Source: Arthrobacter sp. fls2-241-R2A-200 (lineage in GTDB: Bacteria; Actinomycetota; Actinomycetes; Actinomycetales; Micrococcaceae). From it: a DNA stretch of 64,000 bases. Numbering within the stretch: the stretch's first letter is position 1; each line of letters begins with the position of its first letter. The stretch is from assembly GCF_030209745.1 (NCBI RefSeq), contig NZ_JARVRJ010000005.1, positions 62,001 through 126,000 of the forward strand. Reading direction: 5' to 3'. Below are positions 1 to 8,308 of this stretch, in pieces. Position numbers and translations under genes: made by a program. A model generated the notes under the pieces. The model did not search any database. It saw only the letters and a list, made by a program, of their open reading frames with translations, and was not told the DNA's origin.

Positions 1-520
1 TCGCCTCGGTGGCGCCGTCGAAAAGCTCGCGTCGGTGCTCCACAGCGTAGCGTGCGCCGTAGTTACCCCCGGCTTCCTCATCGGCGAAGAAGGCAAAGAT
101 GATGTCACGCTTGGGTTTGCGGCCGGTCCGGGCAAAATCCCTCATGACCGAAAGGATCATGGCGTCCATGTCCTTCATATCCACAGCCCCGCGGCCCCAG
201 ATCAGTCCGTCCTTGAGCTCGCCACTGAACGGGTCCACCGTCCACTGATCCTTGAGCGCGGGAACAACGTCCAAGTGGCCATGAACCACCAAGGCGTCAG
301 CGGAAGGGTCTTCACCTGCCAGGCGGGTCACCACGTTGGCCCGGCCAGGAGCCGATTCGAAGATCTCCGCTTCAAGCCCGACGTCGGTGATGAGCGCCGC
401 CGTGTACTCCGCTGCGGCGCGCTCCCCCGGCCCGGTGTCGTCACCGAAATTGGATGAGTCGATGCGGATCAGCTCCTGGCAAATCCGGACAACTTCGTCT
501 TCGGGGCGGATGACAGACAT
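1..520 (-). CDS. M20 family metallopeptidase (N-terminal part, runs off the left edge)
   Basis: Zinc-dependent M20 peptidase/deacylase, cytoplasmic, of the dipeptidase/DapE/acetylornithine-deacetylase type. Only the first 173 residues are in the window. Seen: VHGHLDVVP at residues 79-87 (metal-binding His82 with Asp84), GRGAVDMK at 109-116 (bridging Asp114) and FADEEAGG at 145-152 (catalytic Glu-Glu pair). The ATG start at 520 is preceded by GAGGAG about 6 nt upstream. The substrate cannot be decided, because the dimerisation domain and C-terminal catalytic His lie outside the window; in Actinobacteria such proteins are usually annotated as M20/M25/M40 peptidases. It is transcribed away from the tRNA gene and stands alone here. 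Confidence 0.9.
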   Translation of the reverse strand, partial: MSVIRPEDEVVRICQELIRIDSSNFGDDTGPGERAAAEYTAALITDVGLEAEIFESAPGRANVVTRLAGEDPSADALVVHGHLDVVPALKDQWTVDPFSGELKDGLIWGRGAVDMKDMDAMILSVMRDFARTGRKPKRDIIFAFFADEEAGGNYGARYAVEHRRELFDGATEA

Positions 521-682
521 GGAGCTCTCCTCGCGGCTGGGGTTCAGGTGCGGCGACAGGCCAGGCACCCTTCGGCGGCCCGCCCGTATCCCATCAGCCT
601 ACTCACCCACTGGCCTTCGACGCGCGGAAACATGCGGCCACGAGTCGCATCATGACTGCCTATACCCGTGATCATCCGCGAT

Positions 683-711
683 TTTTCAGCTACCCGAAAG
701 CGTGTTAGAGT
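683..711 (+). promoter_or_regulatory. Candidate sigma-70-type promoter of the tRNA-Leu gene
   Basis: TTTTCA (683-688) and TAGAGT (706-711) are separated by 17 nt in an AT-rich patch about 65 bp upstream of the tRNA. The two hexamers match the housekeeping consensus only partly; the position and the local AT content are the main support. Confidence 0.45.
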
Positions 712-776
712 TTTTCTCGCTGCTTCGAAGGAAAGTGAACCACCGAGAGGTGTGAACAGCCCTTTGAATACCACCT

Positions 777-859
777 GCGCGGGTGGCGGAATGGCAGACG
801 CGCTAGCTTGAGGTGCTAGTCCTCGAAAGGGGGTGGGGGTTCAAGTCCCCCTCCGCGCA
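777..859 (+). tRNA. tRNA-Leu (anticodon GAG)
   Basis: An 83-nt cloverleaf can be drawn by hand. The acceptor stem GCGCGGG pairs with TCCGCGC (one G-U pair), and the anticodon stem CTAGC/GCTAG encloses loop TTGAGGT with anticodon GAG at 810-812. A long class II variable arm follows, then a T arm GGGGG-TTCAAGT-CCCCC. The discriminator is A859. The 3' CCA is not encoded (CAA follows the discriminator), so it must be added enzymatically. It reads CUC/CUU leucine codons. Confidence 0.96.
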
Positions 860-865
860 CAAACG

Positions 866-901
866 AAAAACCCCTGGAATTCAAGGATTCCAGGGGTTTT
901 T
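866..901 (+). terminator. Intrinsic terminator of tRNA-Leu
   Basis: Perfect 15-bp arms (866-880 and 887-901) enclose a 6-nt loop, and the second arm ends in a T run. It begins 6 nt after the tRNA, so the tRNA is probably a monocistronic unit. Confidence 0.92.
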
Positions 902-975
902 CTTGTTTCCGCCCAAAGATGCGGCACAAGACGGTAGTGGCTGCGTCGCTGGCTCCAGCACCGAGGTCCGCTGTT

Positions 976-1014
976 ATTGTCGAGCAGGGCGGGAAAATCC
1001 CATCGAGCGACAAT
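976..1014. promoter_or_regulatory. Inverted repeat upstream of the ROK regulator gene
   Basis: ATTGTCG (976-982) and CGACAAT (1008-1014) form a 7-bp inverted repeat around a 25-nt centre that itself contains GGG...CCC. It lies 83 bp upstream of the regulator start and could be an operator or a small stem-loop. The only evidence is symmetry. Confidence 0.25.
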
Positions 1015-1096
1015 GCGGCCCCAGCGGGGCACCCGGTGGGGCCAATGATCAGCTCCCCGCGCGTACTTCGCCGTCGAAAATAATAAGGATGTCCAG

Positions 1097-2272
1097 GTGA
1101 ACTCATTGGTCCAGGGTGTGCGGGCAACGGACCTGAAGCGCACTAACGAACGAGTCGTCCTCGATGACGTACGGATCGCGGGACTGACCACGGCGCCTGA
1201 GATCGGTAAAAGGACCGGCCTATCCAAGCCGACCGTTGGCGCCGCCCTGCGGACGCTCCAGGCTGCGGGCTTCGTGAGCCCCCAAGGCTTTAAGGAAGGG
1301 CGGTCCGGTCAAGCACCCCTCCTTTGGGCAGTGGACGAACACGCAGGCCTGGTCCTCTCCGGGGACATTGGAACGCAATGGGTCCGTTTGGGGCTGTGCA
1401 CCCTGAGCGGGCGCCCACGCGGAGCCGTCCGGGAGCGGTCCGAGTCGGGATCGGCCGAAGACGTCCTTCGTGCCCTGGACAGGGCCATGAGCCGCCTGCT
1501 GAAAGAAGCAGGCGCCGAACGGGATTCGGTGGTCTACTCCGTGCTCGGCAGTCCGGGCGTGGTGGACCCGGTGTCGGGCCGGCTGAGGCACGCGTCCAAC
1601 CTTCCCGGGTGGGATGCCCCCTCGACGTTAGCCGCCCTCCAGGAGCTTTTCGGTCCCCATTTGCTGATCATGAAAGATGTCTATCTGGCCGCGCTCGGAG
1701 AGGCCCAGGCGAGGGCTGGGAGCGGGACTAAAGACTTCGTGCTGCTCTCGGTGGGAGCCGGGGTGGGCGCGGCGGTGGTACTCGGGGGCCAACCCATGCC
1801 GGGCGCTCACGGGCTTGCCGGGGAAATCGCGTTCCTGCCGTTGCGCGTGGACCCGGTCGAGTCGGGCGACCCATCCCCGCGCGGACCATTGGAAGAAGCC
1901 GCGTCCGTTGATGCATTGCTCTCTGCTGCAGACGCTGGTCACCGATTCGCCGGGGTCCACGAAGTGGTGCAGGCGACGAAACTCGGTGACCCGGCTGCCA
2001 CACAAGCCCTGGCCGCCGAATCGCGGCTCATTGCCTACGCCCTCACGGCCCTCATCCTCGTCGTCGATCCCCCGCTGGTGGTCCTGACCGGCAGCATCGG
2101 CCTCCAAGGAGGCCCGGAACTGGCGGATGCCGTTCGCGACGACGTCACTCGACTGCTCACAGTAAGCATCCCTCCGGTGGAGGTAAGCACGGCGGGTGAG
2201 GCAGCCACCCTGCACGGGGCGGAAAGCAAGGCCATCGAGCTGGCATGGGACAGGCTTGCCGCCGGTCTGTAG
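1097..2272 (+). CDS. ROK family transcriptional repressor (NagC/Mlc/XylR type)
   Basis: 391-residue sugar-responsive repressor. The N-terminal winged helix-turn-helix (about residues 25-75, including TGLSKPTVGAALRTL) precedes a ROK domain with the family signature around residues 214-245 (VGAGVGAAVVLGGQPMPG, then HGLAGEIAF). The zinc-binding Cys cluster of many ROK proteins is absent. The GTG start at 1097 is chosen because AAGGA lies 7 nt upstream and the HTH begins soon after. It is followed in the same direction by an APC permease, a ROK kinase and NagB, so it probably senses a hexosamine or its phosphate and represses that operon. The specific ligand is inferred from context only. Confidence 0.88.
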   Translation: MNSLVQGVRATDLKRTNERVVLDDVRIAGLTTAPEIGKRTGLSKPTVGAALRTLQAAGFVSPQGFKEGRSGQAPLLWAVDEHAGLVLSGDIGTQWVRLGLCTLSGRPRGAVRERSESGSAEDVLRALDRAMSRLLKEAGAERDSVVYSVLGSPGVVDPVSGRLRHASNLPGWDAPSTLAALQELFGPHLLIMKDVYLAALGEAQARAGSGTKDFVLLSVGAGVGAAVVLGGQPMPGAHGLAGEIAFLPLRVDPVESGDPSPRGPLEEAASVDALLSAADAGHRFAGVHEVVQATKLGDPAATQALAAESRLIAYALTALILVVDPPLVVLTGSIGLQGGPELADAVRDDVTRLLTVSIPPVEVSTAGEAATLHGAESKAIELAWDRLAAGL

Positions 2273-2323
2273 CACTCCGAGGAACTGAAGATTTTGGGCT
2301 GGAAACTTAATATGGATTGACCC

Positions 2324-2353
2324 TTGACCATGATTGGAAAACTGTTTTACGAT
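2324..2353 (+). promoter_or_regulatory. Candidate promoter of the amino-sugar operon with an embedded palindrome
   Basis: TTGACC (2324-2329) and TACGAT (2348-2353) are 18 nt apart. Between them lies the perfect small palindrome AAAAC-T-GTTTT (2338-2348), which touches the -10 box. An A/T-rich palindrome at this place would suit a ROK repressor operator. The permease starts 72 nt after the -10. The promoter call rests on hexamer similarity and the operator call on symmetry and position. Confidence 0.45.
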
Positions 2354-2424
2354 TGATGAATCTTCTACGGCTCTCTCCGTCCCTCGCTCCGGCACGGATC
2401 CAGCCCCTTTCCTAAGGATTCACA

Positions 2425-3870
2425 ATGGCGTCTATTCCTGTGCGCGCACCCCAGCTGCGCCGTCGTATCGGTTCCTTCCAAGCAACCGCGCTCAACATGT
2501 CACAGATGGTGGGGATCGGCCCCTTCATCACAATTCCTGCCATGATCGTTGCTTTCGGCGGTCCCCAGGCCGTGGTTGGCTGGATCGCCGGAGCCGTTTT
2601 GGCCTTGGCCGACGGGCTCATCTGGGCTGAGCTGGGAGCCGCAATGCCAGGCTCCGGCGGAACGTACGTTTACCTGCGGGAAGCCTTCAAGTACCGGACC
2701 GGACGCCTAATGCCCTTCCTCTTCGTATGGTCGGCCGTGCTCTTCATACCGCTCGTGATGTCCACCGGCGTGATCGGGTTCGTGCAGTACCTCGGGTACT
2801 TGGCACCGGGCATGGATGACGGGACGGGGACCCTCATCGGGTTGGCCCTCATCGTGTTCATCACGGTGGTCCTCTGGCGCCGCATCGAGTCCCTGGGCAA
2901 ACTCACCGTGGTTCTGTGGGCGGTCATGATCTTGACGGTCCTCACCGTCATCGCCGCTTGCCTCACGCATTTCAACCTTGCCCAGGTGATGGATTTCCCG
3001 GCCGGAGCCTTCGATATCACCTCCGGCGGTTTCTGGGTTTCCTTCGTCGCAGGCCTGACCATCGGCATCTACGACTACCTCGGTTACAACACGTCCTCGT
3101 ACATGGGCGCTGAGGTCAAAAACGCAGGCCGGACCATTCCCCGTTCGGTCGTCTTCTCGGTGGTGGGAATCATGGTCATCTACCTCTTCATGCAGATCGG
3201 CGTCCTGGGCGTCGTGCGGTGGCAGGAAATGCTCGATACCAACTCCATGGCCTACCAATCGCTCGTTTCGCTGGTCCTGCAGCGGACCTGGGGAAGTGAA
3301 GTTGCCCTCGTTGTCACTGCCTTCATTCTCATCACGGCTTTCGCCTCCCTCATGGTCGGCCTCCTCGCCGGCTCACGCGTTCCTTACGACGCGGCGCGGG
3401 ACGGAGTCTTCTTCAAGGTCTTTGCCAAGCTGCACCCCACCAAGGAATTTCCCGTGGCGGGTCTCGTCGCCATGGGCGTCATGACCGCCGTCGGCTTCCT
3501 CATCGGCCGGGCCACCAACATTGGTGCGCTCATTCAACTCCTTACGGCGGTCATGGTTCTGGTTCAGGCCCTCGGGCAAGTAGCTGCGGTCGCCGTCCTC
3601 CGCCGCCGAACCGACGTCGTCCGGCCTTACAAGATGTGGCTCTACCCGGCGCCGCTGATCGTCGCAGGGCTTGGGTGGCTGGTCATTTACTTCTACTCCG
3701 ACATCAACGCTCCCGGCCTGCACCCCATCGAGCTGTCCCTCGCATGGGTGGCGGTCGGTGCGATCAGCTTCTTCATCTGGGCCAAGCGTGAAAAGACCTG
3801 GCCCTTCGGTCCGCTGCCGGTGGAAAAGAACGACGTCGACGAAGAAATCCGTTCGGGGATCAGCGCATGA
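2425..3870 (+). CDS. APC superfamily permease (amino acid/amine or amino-sugar uptake)
   Basis: 481-residue polytopic inner-membrane protein with about 12 hydrophobic segments, a short basic N-terminus, and an APC-type first helix with the glycine motif GIGPFI near residues 30-35. APC permeases are usually proton- or sodium-coupled carriers of amino acids or amines. The ATG start has AAGGA 6 nt upstream. The stop overlaps the kinase start by 4 nt (ATGA), so permease and kinase are translationally coupled. With a ROK kinase and NagB downstream, its substrate may be an amino sugar such as free glucosamine rather than an amino acid. That assignment is inference; the family is clear. Confidence 0.85.
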   Translation: MASIPVRAPQLRRRIGSFQATALNMSQMVGIGPFITIPAMIVAFGGPQAVVGWIAGAVLALADGLIWAELGAAMPGSGGTYVYLREAFKYRTGRLMPFLFVWSAVLFIPLVMSTGVIGFVQYLGYLAPGMDDGTGTLIGLALIVFITVVLWRRIESLGKLTVVLWAVMILTVLTVIAACLTHFNLAQVMDFPAGAFDITSGGFWVSFVAGLTIGIYDYLGYNTSSYMGAEVKNAGRTIPRSVVFSVVGIMVIYLFMQIGVLGVVRWQEMLDTNSMAYQSLVSLVLQRTWGSEVALVVTAFILITAFASLMVGLLAGSRVPYDAARDGVFFKVFAKLHPTKEFPVAGLVAMGVMTAVGFLIGRATNIGALIQLLTAVMVLVQALGQVAAVAVLRRRTDVVRPYKMWLYPAPLIVAGLGWLVIYFYSDINAPGLHPIELSLAWVAVGAISFFIWAKREKTWPFGPLPVEKNDVDEEIRSGISA

Positions 3871-4901
3871 GTGCCCATGGAAGCAGCCCAGTGCCCTTGG
3901 CCGTGGGCATCGACATCGGCGGCACCAAGGTCAAAGTGTGCGCAGCCACCCTTGACGGCACTATCCTGCATATTGCCGAAGCCAGCGGTCCCGCCGGTCG
4001 TGCCGCTTCGGACGTCATCAGGGATGTCAAAGCATGCTTCGGCGCGGCGTTGGAGGTCTCGGCCCAACTCCTTGGAGATGAGGTGTGCGCCAGCGCTGTG
4101 GGGCTCGTCACCCCGGGCGTGGTGGGCGAAAACGGCATCGAACTTACGCCCAACAATCCTGGGTTGGACGCAGCCGTTCCGTCCAAGACCATCAGCTCGC
4201 AGCTCGGGGTCGGGAGCGTCGCATGGGCGAACGACGTCAAGGCCGCCGCAATGGCCGATTACCAATGGGGTGAGATGCAGGGCGCCCGCTGCGGCCTCTA
4301 CATCAACGTCGGGACCGGCATTTCGGCGGGGGCCGTCATCGATGGCAAGCCCCTGCTGGGTGCCAACGGCGCAGCGCTGGAAATTGGTTACTTGATCCCG
4401 TCAACAGCCACGCACCACCGCGGACACCGCAGCGGAATCGCACCCTTGGAAGATGCAGTTTCCGGGCGGGCACTCAGTGCCCGGGCACTGGAAGCAACCG
4501 GCCAACACCTCCCGGCCTCCACGGTCATTGTATCCGCAGGCGATCACGGGCAGGCCGCCCTAGCGGGGCTGGCCGAGGAATTCATCGATCAGATCACCCA
4601 CGCTGTCTGCAACCTGGCGATCGCCCTGGACCCTGACGTTATCTCGATCGGCGGCGGAGTATCCGCGGCCGGTGACGTCTTCATGCCGCGCCTGCGCGAT
4701 GCCCTCAACGAATTCGTACCCTACCCCCCTGCGGTCACAGTGTCTCCGGCCGCAAATGACCTGTCGATGTTGGGCGCGCTCCTTCTCGCTTACAACAGCC
4801 TCCAGATCCCGGTCCCGACCGTGCAGGTACCGGCCACCGCCCTAGGCGAGGCCGACGTCGTCGCTTCTGTCACATCACAGCCAGTCGAAGCCGGAGTGTA
4901 A
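3867..4901 (+). CDS. ROK family sugar kinase (probable hexosamine kinase)
   Basis: 344-residue cytoplasmic ATP-dependent hexokinase-like enzyme. The phosphate-binding motif VGIDIGGTKVKV is at residues 13-24, the catalytic Asp lies in WANDVKAAA near residue 122, and the ROK signature (NVGTGISAGAVIDGKPLLGA) is at about 147-166. The usual ROK zinc motif (CxCGxxGCxE) is missing; a His/Arg-rich HHRGHRSG stretch sits near that place. Coupling to the permease by an ATGA overlap, and nagB 6 nt downstream, suggest it makes glucosamine-6-phosphate or N-acetylglucosamine-6-phosphate. No deacetylase (NagA) is in the operon, which favours glucosamine. Confidence 0.85.
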   Translation: MSAHGSSPVPLAVGIDIGGTKVKVCAATLDGTILHIAEASGPAGRAASDVIRDVKACFGAALEVSAQLLGDEVCASAVGLVTPGVVGENGIELTPNNPGLDAAVPSKTISSQLGVGSVAWANDVKAAAMADYQWGEMQGARCGLYINVGTGISAGAVIDGKPLLGANGAALEIGYLIPSTATHHRGHRSGIAPLEDAVSGRALSARALEATGQHLPASTVIVSAGDHGQAALAGLAEEFIDQITHAVCNLAIALDPDVISIGGGVSAAGDVFMPRLRDALNEFVPYPPAVTVSPAANDLSMLGALLLAYNSLQIPVPTVQVPATALGEADVVASVTSQPVEAGV

Positions 4902-4907
4902 AAGACC

Positions 4908-5675
4908 GTGCGAATAACTGTCGCTGAATCAGCAGCCGCACTCGGGCGTGCAGCAGCTATGCACGTCTGGGCTCATGTCCAGGCAGAGCCGCACACCGTC
5001 CTGGGCGTGGCAACCGGATCATCGCCGCTTCCGCTCTATCAATACCTGGCCGACCACCCTGGCCCGGACTTCGGCGCAGTCACATGTTTTGCCCTTGACG
5101 AGTACCTGGGTCTCCCGGCGGGCCACGAACAGAGCTATGCCGGCTTTGTCCGCAAGCACATCAGTGAACCCCTGGCTATTCCTTCCGCACGCGTCCACGT
5201 GCCACAAGCGACCATGGACGACGCCGGAACCGCCAGCGCGGAATACGAAGCCAGGATCCGGGCCGCTGGCGGAATCGACCTCCAGATCCTGGGGATCGGG
5301 CGGAACGGACACCTGGCGTTCAACGAACCAGGGTCCAGCTTTCACTCGCGGACCCGCGTGGTCGCCTTGACCCAAGACAGCCGCGAAGCGAACTCCCGTT
5401 TCTTCCCTTCCCTTGACGACGTGCCGACCCACGCCATCACCCAAGGACTGGGAACCATACAAGAGGCGGGGCACCTCCTGCTCGTCGCAACAGGCCAGGA
5501 CAAGGCGCAGGCGGTAAACCGTGCGCTCTTGGGACCCGTCACTGAAGAAATGCCGGCGTCCCTCCTGCAGCTGCACCCTAAGGTCACCCTCGTCCTGGAC
5601 CGGGCGGCGGCCGGCATGCTTCCGCTTGAGGTCCTGACGAAATACGCACCACAAGCGTCCGCTGCCGCCCGCTAG
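4908..5675 (+). CDS. nagB: Glucosamine-6-phosphate deaminase
   Basis: Converts glucosamine-6-phosphate to fructose-6-phosphate and ammonia. 255 residues, normal for the family. VATGSSP at 34-40 binds phosphate, FALDEYLGL at 61-69 carries the general base Asp64, and GIGRNGHLAFNEPG at 129-142 carries His135 and Glu140. Residue 133 is Asn where the E. coli enzyme has Asp; to my knowledge other bacterial NagB proteins also have Asn there. The GTG start is 6 nt after the kinase stop, so it is the third gene of the operon. Its product feeds the pgi/pentose-phosphate genes found elsewhere in the window. Confidence 0.95.
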   Translation: MRITVAESAAALGRAAAMHVWAHVQAEPHTVLGVATGSSPLPLYQYLADHPGPDFGAVTCFALDEYLGLPAGHEQSYAGFVRKHISEPLAIPSARVHVPQATMDDAGTASAEYEARIRAAGGIDLQILGIGRNGHLAFNEPGSSFHSRTRVVALTQDSREANSRFFPSLDDVPTHAITQGLGTIQEAGHLLLVATGQDKAQAVNRALLGPVTEEMPASLLQLHPKVTLVLDRAAAGMLPLEVLTKYAPQASAAAR

Positions 5676-5721
5676 TCCACGTCCAGGACTTCCATGCGTG
5701 TGTCGTCCGGCGCGAGTTGGC

Positions 5722-7299
5722 CTACTTGGCCCCGAGGAAGATCGGGTTGGTCAACGCGGCCATGGGCCCGAGCAGCAGTGTAGTGCCCATGTTGGTTCCG
5801 TTGCTGGGGGTGCCATCGACCATGGGGTGGCGTACTTCGGCCCGGACATAGGCGGAGAGCTGCGGCGTGGTGACCCAGGTGTGGGTGCCTTGGCCGGAAG
5901 CCGGGAGCGTGACCTGCTGGGTCTGGCCCTCGTCGGTGATGATCCGGATGACGCCATTGGGGACACCGCTGATGTTGATGGTCACGGTCACGGGGGTGTC
6001 GGCCTTGACGTCGAGCCGCTCCCCGACGGTTGCCTTCCCGCCGCCGCCGGCCACGGTGAGGTCCAAGGAGATGTCGGCGGACTCCGCGATCCAGGTGCGG
6101 CCCTTCCGGAGGCCTTCCAGGATGGCGTCATGGGAGAGCGCTGTCGCGTTGACCACATTGTGCGGCAAGCCTATGACCTGTGGCTCACTGTGGGCGTCAC
6201 TGTTGCCCATGGCTGGTATCCATCGGCCACCGTTGCGGATCGACGTTGCGAGCATGGAGTCCCAGGTGTTGATGGCGTACTCGTCGTCCGCGGTCCAGGG
6301 GCCGGTCCAAACCTCCACGGCGTCGGCATCGTCGTAGCCGAACTTCCAACGGCACGCGACGTAAGGGCAGTAGGGGTGGGCCGGGACTACAAGGCCGCCG
6401 GAAGCGTGGATGTGCTGCGCCTCCTGTTCGAAACCCTTATCGCGGGCACGGTAGCGCCAGTCGATCCAGTCCCCCGGTTCGATTCCCAGTGCCAGGTAGT
6501 GTCCGTTCCGGGTGGTGACTTCCTCGCCCGTGAGGATCAGCAGGTCATTCCCGGCCAGCGGGCCCCAGGCTCCGTGGGAGGCAGGGGTGTTGTGGTCGGT
6601 ACTGATCATGAAATCGAGCTTCGCGGCCCGCGCACCGGCGGCAACCTCGGCCGGGGTGCGTTTGCCGTCGGAGTAGATGGTGTGCAGGTGCGCGTCGCCC
6701 CGGTACCAGCCAGCGCCCCTGCCGTTGACCTGCTTTGGCGGGTACTGCGGGGAGAACGGGGTGCCGTCGGGCCCGTAGTCGAGGGTGACGTTGACGGTGT
6801 AGTCCATGCCCTGTTCCGCCACTTGGTAGGGCCCCAAGGCAATGTTCCAGGTGCCCTTACCGACCGGACCCGGCAAGTAGCCGGGGGTGGCTTCGGCGGC
6901 GCTGATGAAAAACTCCGTGCGGAATCCGCCGGACCAGCCGCGGAAACCCTTCCCGGCGAGGTCGGTGCCGTTCTGATCGAAGACGCCGATGTCGCAGGCG
7001 TTGGAGAGCAGGCCCGGCGTGACCGTTGGCTTGCTGTAACTGTAGGACACGCTGATCTTGTTGACGCCGGCAGGAACCTCAACCGGCAGGTATACAAAGT
7101 CGGCGGCACCCGGATCCAAGTGGCCGGTGATGGTCTTGGTCTTGCTGGTGCCTGAGTCGGCAGCGGCGAAGGACATCGGTGCCAGGGTCACTGCGGCGCC
7201 GGCAAGCGCGGCGGCGAGGAATCCGCGGCGGGAAGGGGACGGGAAAACACTCTCAGCCTCGTGGGCTTTACATGGTGAACTCACTCGCCCGAGTTTCAC
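5722..7299 (-). CDS. Tat-exported PHP-domain metallohydrolase (CehA/McbA-like)
   Basis: About 525 residues. A twin-arginine signal (SRRGFLAAALAGAAVTLA, residues 23-40, then a small-residue cleavage region near 45) predicts folded export. A beta-rich region of about 140 residues precedes the PHP hydrolase core: GDAHLHTIYSDG near 197, STDHN near 230, and GNSDAHSEP near 364, all typical PHP metal ligands. A C-terminal beta domain follows. PHP proteins of this branch hydrolyse phosphoesters or carbamates; the substrate is unknown here. The GTG at 7299 is chosen because AGGGAG lies just upstream and it gives a short Tat n-region; GTG at 7302 or 7284 is possible. It converges on nagB with a 46-nt gap. 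Confidence 0.82.
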   Translation of the reverse strand: MKLGRVSSPCKAHEAESVFPSPSRRGFLAAALAGAAVTLAPMSFAAADSGTSKTKTITGHLDPGAADFVYLPVEVPAGVNKISVSYSYSKPTVTPGLLSNACDIGVFDQNGTDLAGKGFRGWSGGFRTEFFISAAEATPGYLPGPVGKGTWNIALGPYQVAEQGMDYTVNVTLDYGPDGTPFSPQYPPKQVNGRGAGWYRGDAHLHTIYSDGKRTPAEVAAGARAAKLDFMISTDHNTPASHGAWGPLAGNDLLILTGEEVTTRNGHYLALGIEPGDWIDWRYRARDKGFEQEAQHIHASGGLVVPAHPYCPYVACRWKFGYDDADAVEVWTGPWTADDEYAINTWDSMLATSIRNGGRWIPAMGNSDAHSEPQVIGLPHNVVNATALSHDAILEGLRKGRTWIAESADISLDLTVAGGGGKATVGERLDVKADTPVTVTINISGVPNGVIRIITDEGQTQQVTLPASGQGTHTWVTTPQLSAYVRAEVRHPMVDGTPSNGTNMGTTLLLGPMAALTNPIFLGAK

Positions 7300-7384
7300 C
7301 ACGCTCCCTGAACGGCAGGCTACGTGATGGGAAATATCACTTGAACCGTGGTGATCAGTTGGGAGCCGCGTAGCAGTTATGCTT

Positions 7385-8308
7385 TCAGCCCCGCGCCGCC
7401 ACCCTGCCCGTGAAGTGCCGCCGGCCGCTCCGTGGGTTCCACGCGGTGTAGTCAGAGGACCATGCCCCGCTTCCTGATGGCGTCGTCGAGATATCAAGCG
7501 CCACCCGTGCCGGCAGGAAGACCGGGGCCTCAAACGCGACGTCCCAGTTGAACGTGTCACCCTTGGCGGGCCCGACGTCGGCGAGGGCGCGGGAGGCTAA
7601 GTACATTCCGTGCGCGATGGATCCTCGCAGGCCAAGCGCTTTGGCGGACAGGACACTGAGATGGATTGGGTTGAAGTCCCCGGAAACAGCAGCGTAGCTT
7701 CGCCCGATATCCGGCCCGATCCGCCACAGGGCCGTGGGGTCTGGTGGGGTGAAATCCTCCCGCCCGGTGGCGGCATGGTGGTTTCCGGATTTGTCGATTC
7801 CCGGAAGGAAGACACCCTTGGCAAGGTACGTGGACACTCCCCGCCACACAGTCTCCCCAGTGGCGTGCAGCGTCACCTCCGCCACGACGTCGACTTGCGT
7901 GCCGGCCCTATGCCCGGTGAGATTCTCCGACCAAGCGCAAACGTCCAAGGCCTCCGCGAAGTGGATCGGGCTCCTCTGCTCTATCCGGTTCCGCAGATGA
8001 ATCATCCCAAGAAGAGGTAGCGGGAAGTCATCCCGGTTCATGACGCTCATGGACACCGGAAACGCCAGGGCATGGACAAAACCCGCCGGCAAGGTATCGC
8101 TGGCCGACTCCCCCACCAGGTGTTGGTAGGCGGTCAAGTTGTCGACGTCGGCTCGAACGTTCCGGACGTGGTAGCTCACTGCCGGCAGCGCGGGCTCACC
8201 CGCCGATCCCCCGAGAATCCTCCGCCTGGCAGCCGTGGCTGCAGCGTTGAGGTACAACTTGGACAATGAGGGCAGTTCGGTGAGGCCGATTTCCTGCAGG
8301 TTGCTCAT
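7385..8308 (-). CDS. MaoC-like (R)-specific enoyl-CoA hydratase, HtdX-like
   Basis: 307-residue double-hotdog protein. The C-terminal half has the hydratase-2 motif GDFNPIH at about residue 211 followed by GLRGSIAHGMYLASRAL; the Asp/His pair is catalytic. The N-terminal half looks like the inactive hotdog typical of HtdX/Rv0241c-type proteins. It should hydrate trans-2-enoyl-CoA to (3R)-hydroxyacyl-CoA. The ATG at 8308 overlaps the upstream FabG stop by 4 nt, so it is the third gene of a thiolase-FabG-MaoC operon. The same gene set occurs in mycobacteria (Rv0241c-Rv0243; recalled, not searched). Confidence 0.87.
   Translation of the reverse strand: MSNLQEIGLTELPSLSKLYLNAAATAARRRILGGSAGEPALPAVSYHVRNVRADVDNLTAYQHLVGESASDTLPAGFVHALAFPVSMSVMNRDDFPLPLLGMIHLRNRIEQRSPIHFAEALDVCAWSENLTGHRAGTQVDVVAEVTLHATGETVWRGVSTYLAKGVFLPGIDKSGNHHAATGREDFTPPDPTALWRIGPDIGRSYAAVSGDFNPIHLSVLSAKALGLRGSIAHGMYLASRALADVGPAKGDTFNWDVAFEAPVFLPARVALDISTTPSGSGAWSSDYTAWNPRSGRRHFTGRVAARG

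Noticed and set aside
866-901. Hairpin as a possible attachment site or CRISPR-like repeat after the tRNA
   Set aside because: It is a single perfect stem with a T run, i.e. a terminator; no integrase gene, no duplicated tRNA 3' end and no spacer array are present.
1097-2272. Calling the first ROK gene a sugar kinase
   Set aside because: An N-terminal winged helix-turn-helix shows it is the regulator; the true kinase is the second ROK gene at 3867.
5698-7155. A 485-codon open frame antisense to the PHP hydrolase gene
   Set aside because: The minus strand encodes a coherent Tat signal and PHP motifs; the plus-strand frame has no recognisable motif and is a GC-bias shadow.
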